This document shows positions 17,316 to 26,036 of a stretch of DNA of 64,000 nt, piece after piece. Source of the stretch: JACRCT01 sp049841135 (lineage in GTDB: Bacteria > Myxococcota > Myxococcia > Myxococcales > UBA5297); assembly GCA_049841135.1 (NCBI GenBank), contig JASGHK010000004.1, positions 1,550,001-1,614,000 on the forward strand. Direction: 5' to 3'. Made by a program: the position numbers and the translations under genes. Under the pieces are notes generated by a model. It was not told the origin of the DNA and did not search any database. It saw nothing but the letters and a program-made list of their open reading frames with translations. Each line of letters starts with the position of its first letter. Positions within the stretch are counted from its first letter, which is position 1.

Positions 17316-18379
17316 GTGAAAAGACCGAGCAACCCTCCGCCCAGCGACTCCGCGAAGCCAGGAAGCAGGGAAACATCGCCCGCTCCAAGGCTCTGGCCTC
17401 CGCAGCCGCCACCCTATGCGGCTTCGTGGCGCTGGGCGCGAGCGTCCCCTCGGTGGCGGCGGATTCCGCCCGCTACACCCGCGAGGCCCTCCTCTCGGCC
17501 GGCGCCAGCGCCACGCCGGTCCACCTCGCGGTCGGCAGGGCCTGGGAAGTCCTCTTTGCGGCCTGTATTCCAGTCCTTGCGGCAGTCATGCTCGGCGCAG
17601 TCGCGGGGGCCGGTCTCCAGGTCGGGGTGGCGTTCAACCCGTCGGCCATCGGCTTCAAGCTCGAGAAGCTCAGCCCCGCCTCCGGATTCAAGCGCGTCTT
17701 CTCCAAGAAGAATCTGTTCGAGGTGCTCAAGGCCGCCGTCGTCGTCTCCGTCGTCCTCTACCTGACCTGGTCCACCGCCCGCGACGCCGCGCCCGTCGCC
17801 TCGCGTCTTCCCGGAGCCTCCAGCCTCGTCCTGTCCTGGAACGCCCTGTTCCAGCTCGTCCACGGCCTGGCGCTCAAGACGCTGGGCTTCGCCGCGGCGT
17901 ACGGGGCGCTGGACTACCTGCTCGAGCGCCGCAGCCACATCAAGGGCCTGATGATGAGCCGCGAGGAGCTCAAGCAGGAGCACAAGGAGTCCGAAGGCGA
18001 CCCGCACCACAAGGCCAAGCGCAAGGCGGCCCACAAGGCGCTGCTCAATGGCACGGTGGCCCGGGGCGTGCAAAAGGCCACCGTCGTGGTCGTCAACCCA
18101 ACACACGTCGCGGTCGCGCTCCGCTACGCCCCCGAGGAAGCCGCGGCACCGACCATCGTGGCCAAGGGCGTCGAGGACGAGGCGGCGAGGATTCGCTTTC
18201 TGGCCCGGCAGTTCAAGGTCCCGATGGTCCGCGACGTCCCTCTGGCCCGCACCCTGGTCCGCTACGACCTGGGGGAAGAGGTGCCCGAGGAGCTGTACCT
18301 GGCCGCGGCCGCGGTGCTCAACAAGGTCTTCGAGATGAGCGCCGAGGTTCCCCCCGCCTCCAACGACTCCGCCCGATAG
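17312..18379 (+). CDS. sctU: Type III export switch protein SctU (FlhB homologue)
   Basis: 355 residues. It has the N-terminal SEKTEQPSAQRLREARKQGN motif, four membrane helices, the linker MMSREELKQEHKESEGDPHH, and the autocleavage site NPTH (residues near 266-269) with the downstream block HVAVALRYAPEEAAAPTIVA. Known role: cleaves itself between N and P and switches substrate class during assembly. All key residues are present, so the system looks capable of switching. The GTG start overlaps the sctT stop by 4 nt. Confidence 0.95.
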   Translation: MSEKTEQPSAQRLREARKQGNIARSKALASAAATLCGFVALGASVPSVAADSARYTREALLSAGASATPVHLAVGRAWEVLFAACIPVLAAVMLGAVAGAGLQVGVAFNPSAIGFKLEKLSPASGFKRVFSKKNLFEVLKAAVVVSVVLYLTWSTARDAAPVASRLPGASSLVLSWNALFQLVHGLALKTLGFAAAYGALDYLLERRSHIKGLMMSREELKQEHKESEGDPHHKAKRKAAHKALLNGTVARGVQKATVVVVNPTHVAVALRYAPEEAAAPTIVAKGVEDEAARIRFLARQFKVPMVRDVPLARTLVRYDLGEEVPEELYLAAAAVLNKVFEMSAEVPPASNDSAR

Positions 18380-18388
18380 GAACTCGCC

Positions 18389-20479
18389 GTGAAGAAACTC
18401 TTCTCCGCCAGCCACGCTGATGCCTACCTCGCCCTCGCCGTCGCTGGCGTCGTCGGCGCGATGATCGTCCCGCTGCCGCCGTTCCTGCTCGACGCCCTGC
18501 TGGCGCTCAACCTGGCCATGGGCTTCACGCTGCTCGTCGCGGCGCTCTACGCCAAGGAGGCGCTCAAGGTCGCCGCCTTCCCGACGCTCCTGCTCATCAC
18601 CACCCTCTTCCGCCTGGCGCTCAACGTCTCCTCCACCCGCCTGGCGCTGCTGGAGGCCCACGCCGGCGAGGTCATCAACGCCTTCGGCGAGTTCGCCATC
18701 CAGGGCGAGTACGTGGTGGGCGGGGTCATCTTCGCCATCCTGACCCTGGTGCAGTTCCTGGTGGTCGCCAAGGGCGCCGAGCGGGTCGCCGAGGTTGGCG
18801 CGCGGTTCACCCTGGACGCCATGCCCGGCAAGCAGATGGCCATCGACGCCGACCTGCGCGCCGGCGCCATCGACATGGACCAGGCGCGCGCCCGCCGCCG
18901 CGCGCTGGAGCGAGAGAGCCAGATGTACGGCGCGATGGACGGGGCGATGAAGTTCGTCAAGGGCGACGCCATCGCCGGCCTGGTCATCGTCCTCATCAAC
19001 GCCTTCGGCGGCCTCATCATCGGGGTTCTCTTCAAGGGCATGACCGCGGCGGACGCCGCCAAGACCTACGCGCTCCTGGCCATCGGCGACGGCCTCGTCT
19101 CCCAGATCCCCGCGCTGTGCATCGCCATCAGCGCGGGCCTGGTGGTGACCCGCGTCGCCGGCGAGGACGACAAGGCGTCGCTCGGCTCGGACATCGGCCG
19201 CCAGTTCATCAGCCAGCCCAAGGCGCTGGCCATCGTCGCCGTCCTGATGCTCGCCCTGGGGCTGATGCCGATGATGCCCAAGCTGCCGTTCCTCGCGTTA
19301 GCCGTCGCTGCCGGATTGGGCGCCCGTGCCCTTGCCCGCCGCCAGGCGAAGGACGAGGACGAGCGCCGCCAGGCCGCGCTCGAGAACAGCGGCGTCCCCG
19401 CCCCGGCGACTGCCCCGACCGCCAAGGCCGAGGCCGCGGCCGCTCCTTCGCCGGCGCCCGCCGGCGTCGCCCCGATCTGCCTGGACCTGGACTCCTCGCT
19501 CGAAACCCTGGCCCGGAACGACGAGAACAAGCTCATCACCCGCGACCTGCCCGCCCTGCGCGAGGCGCTCTACGTCGAGACCGGCGTGCGCTTCCCCGGC
19601 GTGCGCACCCGCGGCGGAGCCACCCTGGGCGAGGGCTGCTACCAGGTGCTGGTGGACGAGGTCCCCTGCGCTCGCGGTCAGGTCGACGCCTCCCGCGCCT
19701 ATGTCGTCGCCTCGTCCGACGAGATCGCCATCCTGGGCGTCGACGTGCAGCCCTTCGAGGACCCCGCGACGGGCTCGCTCTTCTCCTCCGTCCCCGCCGC
19801 CGACGCCGACCGCGTCCGTGAGGCCGGCTTCTTCGTCCGCAGCGCGGGCGAGCAGATGCTCCGCCACGTCGCGCTCGTCCTGCGCCGTCAGGCCGCCTCG
19901 TTCCTCGGCGTGCAGGAGGTTCAGGGTCTGCTCGATACCTTCGAGAAGTCGCACCCGGCGCTGGTCCGCGAAGCCTCTGGAAAGATCGCCATCCCAGCCC
20001 TGGCTGAGGTGCTGCGCCGGTTGGCCGACGAAGGCGTCTCCATCCGCAACCTGCGCGCCATCCTCGAGGCCGTGAGCGAGCCGACTGCCGAGACCGACTC
20101 GCTGGCACTCTCCGAGCGCTGCCGTCGGGCCCTGCGCCGCCACCTGTCGCACCGCTATGCCAACGACGGAACCCTGTACGCGCACCTGGCCGACCCGATG
20201 GTCGAGGAGACCCTGCGCGAGGCGCTCAAGAGCGCCGAACCGGGCGGCTTCGCCCTCGCCCCCGAGGATGCAGTCTCCATCCTCGACGGCGTCCGCGAGG
20301 CGCTCGCCGGCGCTCGCGACGGCGTCATCCTCGCCTCCCCCGACGTCCGCCGCTGCCTGCGCAAGCTGCTCGAGAGCGCCTTCCCCGAGGTGACGGTGCT
20401 GACGTACACCGAGCTCGTCCCTGACCTTCAGGTCCGTCCGGTCGGCAAGATCTGCTCCGCCCGCGCCCTCGCAGCTTGA
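18389..20479 (+). CDS. sctV: Type III export gate protein SctV (FlhA homologue)
   Basis: 696 residues from GTG 18389. The N-terminal half has about eight membrane helices with the FHIPEP-family blocks LALNLAMGFTLLV, FPTLLLITTLFRLALNVSST and RFTLDAMPGKQMAIDADLRA. The C-terminal half (from about residue 325) is the cytoplasmic nonamer-forming domain, ending in a tail that resembles family members. An Ala/Pro-rich linker of about 30 residues joins the halves. Known role: uses the proton gradient and receives substrates from the sorting platform. It is the last gene of the unit; a large hairpin follows. Confidence 0.95.
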   Translation: MKKLFSASHADAYLALAVAGVVGAMIVPLPPFLLDALLALNLAMGFTLLVAALYAKEALKVAAFPTLLLITTLFRLALNVSSTRLALLEAHAGEVINAFGEFAIQGEYVVGGVIFAILTLVQFLVVAKGAERVAEVGARFTLDAMPGKQMAIDADLRAGAIDMDQARARRRALERESQMYGAMDGAMKFVKGDAIAGLVIVLINAFGGLIIGVLFKGMTAADAAKTYALLAIGDGLVSQIPALCIAISAGLVVTRVAGEDDKASLGSDIGRQFISQPKALAIVAVLMLALGLMPMMPKLPFLALAVAAGLGARALARRQAKDEDERRQAALENSGVPAPATAPTAKAEAAAAPSPAPAGVAPICLDLDSSLETLARNDENKLITRDLPALREALYVETGVRFPGVRTRGGATLGEGCYQVLVDEVPCARGQVDASRAYVVASSDEIAILGVDVQPFEDPATGSLFSSVPAADADRVREAGFFVRSAGEQMLRHVALVLRRQAASFLGVQEVQGLLDTFEKSHPALVREASGKIAIPALAEVLRRLADEGVSIRNLRAILEAVSEPTAETDSLALSERCRRALRRHLSHRYANDGTLYAHLADPMVEETLREALKSAEPGGFALAPEDAVSILDGVREALAGARDGVILASPDVRRCLRKLLESAFPEVTVLTYTELVPDLQVRPVGKICSARALAA

Positions 20480-20508
20480 TCGCCAAGCCGAAGACTGCAG
20501 AAAACATC

Positions 20509-20544
20509 GAGGCCGTCTGGGAGCACGAGCTCCTCGACGGCCTC
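20509..20544. terminator. Two-tier hairpin between convergent sctV and HU-like genes
   Basis: GAGGCCGTC (20509-20517) pairs perfectly with GACGGCCTC (20536-20544), and inside the loop GGAG (20520-20523) pairs with CTCC (20530-20533). No T-run follows on either strand, so it may act as a Rho-assisted or bidirectional terminator or as a transcript-end stabiliser. Confidence 0.55.
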
Positions 20545-20587
20545 AGGCAATTCGTGATGAAAGTCGTTGTCCAACGATCCCAGCGGG

Positions 20588-20971
20588 TTAGCCGGTCTGG
20601 ATGTTGCCGTCGCCCGGTTCTTTGTTGCCGTCCGGGGCGCCAGGCACTGGAGCGGCGACGACTGCGACAGGCTGCGCTTCGGAAGGCTTCTCATCGATCC
20701 GGTTGACCCGGTCGCGCAGTTCCTTACCGGTGCGGAAGAGGATGCCGCGCTTGGGCTTGACCGGAATGACCTGACCGGTCTTGGGGTTGCGCCCCTGGTA
20801 GCCCTCGTAGTGCTTGACGTGGAAGGCGCCAAGCCCGCGGATCTCGATGTTGTCGCCGTTACAGAGGGCGTCCTTCATGCACTCGAAGATCGTCTCGATC
20901 GTGGACTCGGCCTGCTTCTGGGTGATGCCTCGCTTCTGCACGAGGATGGCGATGAGATCGCTCTTCAGCAT
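20588..20971 (-). CDS. HU/IHF-family DNA-binding protein with a Pro/Ala-rich tail
   Basis: 127 residues. The first 92 are a full HU/IHF fold: MLKSDLIAILVQKRGITQKQ, then IEIRGLGAF, and the DNA-intercalating arm GRNPKTGQVIPVKPKRG with its conserved proline. The remaining 35 residues are a disordered Pro/Ala/Gly tail. Known role: bends and compacts DNA. It has its own candidate promoter upstream and ends at the hairpin shared with the type III cluster. The basic arm is closer to IHF alpha/HU than to Dps-like proteins. Confidence 0.92.
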   Translation of the reverse strand: MLKSDLIAILVQKRGITQKQAESTIETIFECMKDALCNGDNIEIRGLGAFHVKHYEGYQGRNPKTGQVIPVKPKRGILFRTGKELRDRVNRIDEKPSEAQPVAVVAAPVPGAPDGNKEPGDGNIQTG

Positions 20972-21040
20972 GGATCATTCTCCAGGCGACGGACGCAGGC
21001 TCGGGGGAAGCCTTGACGACGGACCCTCAAAAACGCTCTA

Positions 21041-21068
21041 AGCCTAGCAGATAGTTGGGCTTTTGCAA
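21041..21068 (-). promoter_or_regulatory. Candidate sigma-70-type promoter for the HU-like gene
   Basis: On the minus strand TTGCAA and TAGGCT are separated by 16 bp, in the most A/T-rich stretch of this area. The HU start codon at 20971 is about 70 nt downstream. The -35 box overlaps a short GGCTT/AAGCC inverted repeat. Confidence 0.5.
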
Positions 21069-21201
21069 GCCGACGCCTTTTTCTCTTGATTTCTGCCTGT
21101 TCCGTCGGATTTCGGCGAAAGACGAACGATTTCAAAGGGCTGTTGTCCACCAAGGCGTTCCCGCTTGGGCCCCTTCTTGGGATGAGGCTGCGTCGCCGCC
21201 T

Positions 21202-22558
21202 CTATCTCTTTGGATTCGCTGCCTTTTCTTCCGCCGGAGCACCTGCGCCCTCGACGATGGGCTTGCTGAGCGAGGCGAGGCTCACCTGCTGAAGAGCCTC
21301 CCTCCCCTTGCGATCCGACTCGGCAAAGCTTCCCCAACGCCCGCGTCGCTGGCTCCCTGGAGGGAGGCTCGGCCGAGTGGTCGTAGAGCGTGCCGCTCGC
21401 GGCCTCGGCGATGTCTGACAGGTGGATCTGGTCCAGCGCACGGCCTGGGACGACACCTCCGTCGACGGCCTCTGCGACCAGCCCACGCTCGCGCAGGGCT
21501 TCGATGGCTTCGCCCACGAAAGAGACGTCGAGCGAGAGCACCTGCGCGATGGTTCCGGGAGTCGGCGGCGACTTTCCAGCCTGGAACGCCACTGCCGCCT
21601 CGAGCGCCACACGGGCGCACAAAACCTCGCGGCAGCGGGCATCGAAGACCTTGGGCGCGTTGGCCGTGGTGATGGCGTACTGCAGCGCGTACGCGAGCCG
21701 GGCGCCGAAGAGCACGACGATCCAGCTCACGTAGAGCCATAGGAGGAAGAGCGGGATGGCGCCCACCGAGCCATAGATGGCGTTGTAGCGGAAGCTGTGG
21801 GTCGCGCCCCACGAGTAGCCGTGCTTGGCGATCTCCCAGGCGGTGGCTGCCACCAGCGCGCCCAAGAGCGCCGCTTGTGGCCGCACCTTGGCGTTGGGCA
21901 CCGCGAAGTAGAGGAAGAACAAGGCGAACGCGGAGGTCGCCCAAGGGACGAGCGCCATCACGCCCGAGGGGAGCGAAGGCAGCACCGCGGCCTGCGCGAA
22001 GTTTGTGGCCAGCACGCTGACCCCCAGCACGATGGGTCCCAGAGTCAGCACGCACCAGTAGATGACCACGCGCCGCAGGATGGTCCGCGGCGTCGTCACG
22101 CCCCAGATCTCGTCCAGCGACCGCTCGATGTTGTGGAACAGGCCGACGGCGGAGACGAGCAGGAAGACGCCTCCCAGTCCGCCCATGGCCGAGGCCGAGG
22201 CGCGGGCGATGAACTCGTCGAGGTAGCCGCCAATCTGCTCGCGCACGCCGGGCGCCAGGTTGTCGAAGACGAACTCGTGGATGCCCTTGCGCAGGCTCTC
22301 CTGCCCCAGCGCATGCACGATGGCGAAGATGACCGCCAGCAGCGGCACCAGCGACAGCATCGTGATGTAGGTCAGGGCGCTGGCGCGCAGCGTGATCTTC
22401 TCGCCCCTGAACCCCTGGACGACCGAGGCGGCGGCCTTGAGGACACTGAGCAGCCACCGTCCCCAGCGGTGCTTCTCGAGCTCCACCTGCGCCCGGTAGG
22501 CGTACTTGTCCCAGGCAGCGTCGTACCAGCTGGCCCGCCTGGCTCCGTTTCCAGGCAT
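21202..22558 (-). CDS. YihY/BrkB-family inner-membrane protein (one frameshift)
   Basis: About 451 residues after correction. Residues 50-320 carry the YihY (former RNase BN) fold: GEKITLRASALTYITMLSLV, LFHNIERSLDEIWG, six membrane helices, and the Gly/Tyr-rich block YNAIYGSVGAIPLFLLWLYV with SWIVVLFGARLAYAL. The C-terminal 130 residues form a winged-helix-like domain (PGTIAQVLSLDVSFVGEAIE, then LRERGLVAEAVDGG). The frame changes at 21326-21332: the minus strand reads GAAGCTT where GAGCTT restores a continuous tail ending at 21202; length 3n+1 fits one extra base. Uncorrected, the frame runs to 21044 with an implausible basic tail. It lies 4 nt after the PilZ gene, as if in one operon. Function unknown; transport or envelope roles have been suggested for the family. 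Confidence 0.8.
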
Positions 22559-22562
22559 CCGG

Positions 22563-22913
22563 TCAGTCGGCCGCCCGCGTCAGCAGCCGCTCGATGAGCG
22601 CCTTGGAGTGCCGCGTAAGCTGCACGAAGACGACGCCCATCCCTGCCTTCGGCCCAGCGCCGGGCTTGACCACCCGCACCACCTCGCCGACGCCCTCGAT
22701 GGTCTCTATCTCGTCCATCAAGAGCGTGAAGCGCAGCGCGACGCGGGTGCCGACCGGGAGCGGTTCGTCCGAGCGGATGAACGCCCCCGAGCGGCTGATG
22801 TTCGAGACGTACTCGACGATGAACTCCTCGACGCTCGCGAACTCGCGGTTGATGACGCGCCGCCTCTCGCGGCGCTGCTCGCTGCGTCGTGCCTTCGGTT
22901 CGGCATGAGCCAT
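22563..22913 (-). CDS. PilZ-domain protein (c-di-GMP receptor type)
   Basis: 116 residues, essentially one PilZ domain of the short myxobacterial type. The two c-di-GMP-binding motifs are visible: an Arg-rich RRERRRVINREF before the barrel and NISRSGAFI (the D/NxSxxG motif). It ends LTRHSKALIERLLTRAAD. Known role: binds c-di-GMP and signals to motility or exopolysaccharide systems. It lies between the RNase E/G gene (18 nt) and the YihY gene (4 nt), probably in the same transcript. Confidence 0.88.
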   Translation of the reverse strand: MAHAEPKARRSEQRRERRRVINREFASVEEFIVEYVSNISRSGAFIRSDEPLPVGTRVALRFTLLMDEIETIEGVGEVVRVVKPGAGPKAGMGVVFVQLTRHSKALIERLLTRAAD

Positions 22914-22931
22914 CGTGTCGTCCCTCCTGGC

Positions 22932-25583
22932 CTACACCTCTGGCTTGGGCTCTTCCGGCTTTGCGGCCGCCTCGGGAACCGGCGCGGGCTCGGCAGCGGG
23001 CTTGGGAGCCTCCGGGGCCGCGACCACCGCGGCCGCAGGCTTGGGCCAATCCTCGCGCTCACTACGGTCCCCGCGATCGCCCCGTTCCCCGCGCTCGCCC
23101 CTTTCCCCTCGCTCACCTCGCTCACCCCGCCCACCGCGGTCCCGGCGGCCACCGCGCTCGCCGCGCTCGCCGCGGTCTCCGCGCTCGGACCGCTCGCCCC
23201 GCTCGCCCTTCTCGGCGCGCTCCGGCCGCTCGCCACCCTTCTCCTGGGCTTCCGGCTTCTCGGCCTTCTCCGCCTTCTCGGGCTTCTCGCCACCGTCGTC
23301 GCGCTCGCGGCCCTTCTGCGGGCGGTCGGACTTGCCGTAGATGTCGAACTGCTCCTGGTGGTAGGTCGGCTGGGGGCGGATGTGGATGGACTTGTTGAAG
23401 CGGTCCATCAGGTAGCGCAACTCGTCGCGCTCGTCGGCCTGCAGCATGCGGGAGACGTCCGGGTGGCAGTTCACCACCAGGGTCGCTTCCTTGTAGTTGG
23501 TCGCCTCGCGCCGGATCTCGCGGAAGATCTCGTAGGCGATGGTGCGCTTGCTCTTCAGGTGACCGCGGCCGTCGCAGTAGGGGCACGGCTCGTTCAAGGT
23601 GCGGCCCAGCGACTCGCGCACGCGCTTGCGGGTCATCTCCACCAGGCCCAGCTCGCTGATCTTCAGGACGTTGGTCTTGGCTTTGTCGCGGCCCAGCGCG
23701 TCCTGCAAGGCCTTGAAGACCTTGTCGCGGTTCTGGGACTTATCCATGTCGATGAAGTCGATGATGATGATGCCGCCGATGTTGCGCAGCCGGAGCTGGT
23801 AGACGATCTCCTTGGCGGCCTCCATGTTGATCTTGGTGATCGTCTCCTCGAGGCTCTTCTTGCCGACGTAGCGCCCGGAGTTGACGTCGATGGCGATGAG
23901 CGCCTCGGCCTGGTCCATGATCAGGTAGCCGCCGCTCTTGAGCCACACCTTGCGCTGGCTCGCCTTCTGGATCTCGTGCTCGATGCCGTAGGCGTCGAAG
24001 ATGGGCTCGTCGCCGTCGTGCAGCACCACGCGCTCCTTGAGCGCCGGGTCCTGCATCTCCAGGAAGCTGCGGATGCGGTCCCACTCGACGCGGTCGTCGA
24101 TGACCAGCTTGTCGACGTCCTGCGCGAAGAGGTCGCGGGTCGCGCGCAGCGCCAGGTCGAGGTCGGGGTGGAGCAGCGCCGGGGCGCCCAGCTTGTCCTT
24201 CTTGGCGCCGACGGTGTTCCAGATGGAGATGAGGAACTTGGCGTCGGCCTCGAGCTTCTCCGTGGAGATGTTCTCGGCGACGGTGCGGACGATGAAGCCG
24301 GTGCCCTGCGGACGCAGGCGGTCGACGATCTCGCGCAGGCGGCGGCGCTCGCTCTCGCGCTCGATGCGGCGGCTGATGCCGACGTGGTCGACCGTGGGCA
24401 TGAAGACCAGGTGACGGCCCGGCAGGCTGATGTGGCTGGTGACGCGGGCGCCCTTGGTGCCGATGGGGTCCTTGGCGACCTGGACGATGATCTCCTGGCC
24501 GACCTTCAGCAGGTCCTGGATGTTGGCCATTTTCTTCTGCGGCTTCTGGTCGTGGCCGTTGCCGTGACCGTGGCCGTTGCGGCGCTCGTCGCGATCACCG
24601 CCGCCGCGCTGCTGGTCGCGCTCGCCACGGTCGCCACGGTCGCCACGCTCTCCGCGCTCGCCCCCCTCTTCGCGCTCGCGGGCTTCGCGGCGGGCCTGGC
24701 CGCCACGGCGGCGGCGGCGGCCGCGGTCGCGACGGAACTCGCCGCGCTCGTCACGGCGGCCTTCGGCCGGGGCGTTGCCGTCGTGGGGCTTGGCCTCACC
24801 CGCGGGAGCGGCGGCTTGGGCGGCGGGAGCAGCGCCCGCCTCGGGAGCCTTCGGGGCCTCGGCGCCAGGCGCCGCGGCCGCAGCGACGGCCTCGGGAGCC
24901 GGGGGCGCAGACTTGGTCTCGTCAGGCTGCGCAGCGGCGGCCTCGGCCGGCTTGGCCTCGACGGGGGCCGGGGCAGCGGCCTCCGCCTTCGGAGCCTCGG
25001 GCGCGGGCGCAGCAGCCGGCACAGGGGCCACCTCGGCCTTGGGCTCTTCGGGCTTGGGCTCTTCCACCTTGGCGGCGGGAGCAGCCGGGGCCTCGACCTT
25101 CACCTCGGCCTTGGGCTCCTCGGCTTTCGGAGCAGCCGCGCCGTCGGCGGGCTTGGTCTCGGCGGCCGGAGTTGCCTCGGCGGGCTTGGCGCCTTCCGGA
25201 GCGGGCGCAGCCTCCTCCTCGTCGCCCTCGTCCTCCTCGTCACCCTCCTCCTCGGCCCCGGCGGCGGCCGCGTTCTCGCCCTCTTCCGGGTAGCTGTCCT
25301 CGACCTCCTCCTGCTCGCCCTCGGTCAGCTCGAACTGCTGCTCGCTGAAGTCGGGGTCGTAGAAGACGTCGCTGACGTACAGGAACGCGGCCTTCTCCAG
25401 GCCCACGTCCACGAAGGCCGCCTGCATGCCGGGGAGCACGCGGACCACGCGGCCCTTGTAGATGTTGCCGACGATGCCCTTGTCCTTCTTGCGCTCGAGG
25501 TAGAACTCGCTGATGGTCCCGTTGTCGACGAGCGCTACACGCGTCTCCACGCCGGTGGCGTTGATGACCAGGGTCGAACCCAT
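22932..25583 (-). CDS. rne: Ribonuclease E/G family endonuclease with a large insertion in its S1 domain
   Basis: 883 residues from ATG 25583, chosen because AGAAGGA lies just upstream (an in-frame ATG at 25607 lacks this). Residues 1-80 begin the catalytic region with the first half of an S1 domain (GIVGNIYKGRVVRVLPGMQA). About 265 low-complexity residues follow, first acidic Ala/Pro/Glu, then Arg/Gly. The S1 domain then resumes at KMANIQDLLKVGQEIIVQ. The RNase H/DNase I-like core follows, with IDFIDMDKS and the zinc-link CPYCDGRG. The C-terminus is rich in GERGDR repeats and may bind RNA or partner proteins. Known role: single-strand RNA cleavage in mRNA decay and rRNA/tRNA processing. Confidence 0.92.
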   Translation of the reverse strand: MGSTLVINATGVETRVALVDNGTISEFYLERKKDKGIVGNIYKGRVVRVLPGMQAAFVDVGLEKAAFLYVSDVFYDPDFSEQQFELTEGEQEEVEDSYPEEGENAAAAGAEEEGDEEDEGDEEEAAPAPEGAKPAEATPAAETKPADGAAAPKAEEPKAEVKVEAPAAPAAKVEEPKPEEPKAEVAPVPAAAPAPEAPKAEAAAPAPVEAKPAEAAAAQPDETKSAPPAPEAVAAAAAPGAEAPKAPEAGAAPAAQAAAPAGEAKPHDGNAPAEGRRDERGEFRRDRGRRRRRGGQARREAREREEGGERGERGDRGDRGERDQQRGGGDRDERRNGHGHGNGHDQKPQKKMANIQDLLKVGQEIIVQVAKDPIGTKGARVTSHISLPGRHLVFMPTVDHVGISRRIERESERRRLREIVDRLRPQGTGFIVRTVAENISTEKLEADAKFLISIWNTVGAKKDKLGAPALLHPDLDLALRATRDLFAQDVDKLVIDDRVEWDRIRSFLEMQDPALKERVVLHDGDEPIFDAYGIEHEIQKASQRKVWLKSGGYLIMDQAEALIAIDVNSGRYVGKKSLEETITKINMEAAKEIVYQLRLRNIGGIIIIDFIDMDKSQNRDKVFKALQDALGRDKAKTNVLKISELGLVEMTRKRVRESLGRTLNEPCPYCDGRGHLKSKRTIAYEIFREIRREATNYKEATLVVNCHPDVSRMLQADERDELRYLMDRFNKSIHIRPQPTYHQEQFDIYGKSDRPQKGRERDDGGEKPEKAEKAEKPEAQEKGGERPERAEKGERGERSERGDRGERGERGGRRDRGGRGERGERGERGERGERGDRGDRSEREDWPKPAAAVVAAPEAPKPAAEPAPVPEAAAKPEEPKPEV

Positions 25584-26003
25584 GTTTTGGCTGTCCTTCT
25601 GATGCACGACGCGGCAGGCGCTCGACGCTCGGGCGCCCTACGCGCGGTGCCTCACGGCACGCGACTCGGCTGACCTACCTGTCCCGGGATGCGCGGAGCG
25701 CCCTCCGGGAAGCTGTGGCGGTACTCCGTGGTCGGTACCTCTCGAGGCCGCGGTCCGGTCGTGCCTTCCCGCGGCGCGTGTTTGGAGGCCGGGAGGCCTC
25801 GATTCCATGGGAGCGAGACGCGCGAGCGTCGCGGTGTCCTGCTCCGAAACCCTTTGCCCGGGCCCTTTGGGACCGGGAAACCCTTGTCTTTCGCACCCCT
25901 GAAGAGCCGAACTCGGAACCGTCCCCCCGACCTTGTCGGGGCTCGATGGCATCCCCCCGAGATTCCAACCCCTCGTCCTTGGGGCGCTGCAAAACCGGCG
26001 CGT
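25584..26003 (-). promoter_or_regulatory. Long non-coding leader upstream of the RNase E/G gene
   Basis: No gene of its own is supported here; open frames on both strands are G/C shadows. If the promoter at 26004-26032 is used, the transcript has about 410 nt before the start codon. It contains hairpins such as CCCCGAC/GTCGGGG (25925-25931 with 25935-25941) and GTGCC/GGCAC (25647-25651 with 25656-25660). E. coli rne is autoregulated through a 5' leader of similar length. A comparable role here is inference. Confidence 0.4.
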
Positions 26004-26032
26004 ACTTTAGCAGCCGAGTTTTCGAAATCCAA
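26004..26032 (-). promoter_or_regulatory. Candidate promoter for the RNase E/G-PilZ-YihY unit
   Basis: On the minus strand TTGGAT and TAAAGT are separated by exactly 17 bp, immediately after the corrected stop of the upstream radical SAM gene at 26037. The A/T-rich stretch is a clear drop from the surrounding composition. Confidence 0.45.
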
Positions 26033-26036
26033 GCCG

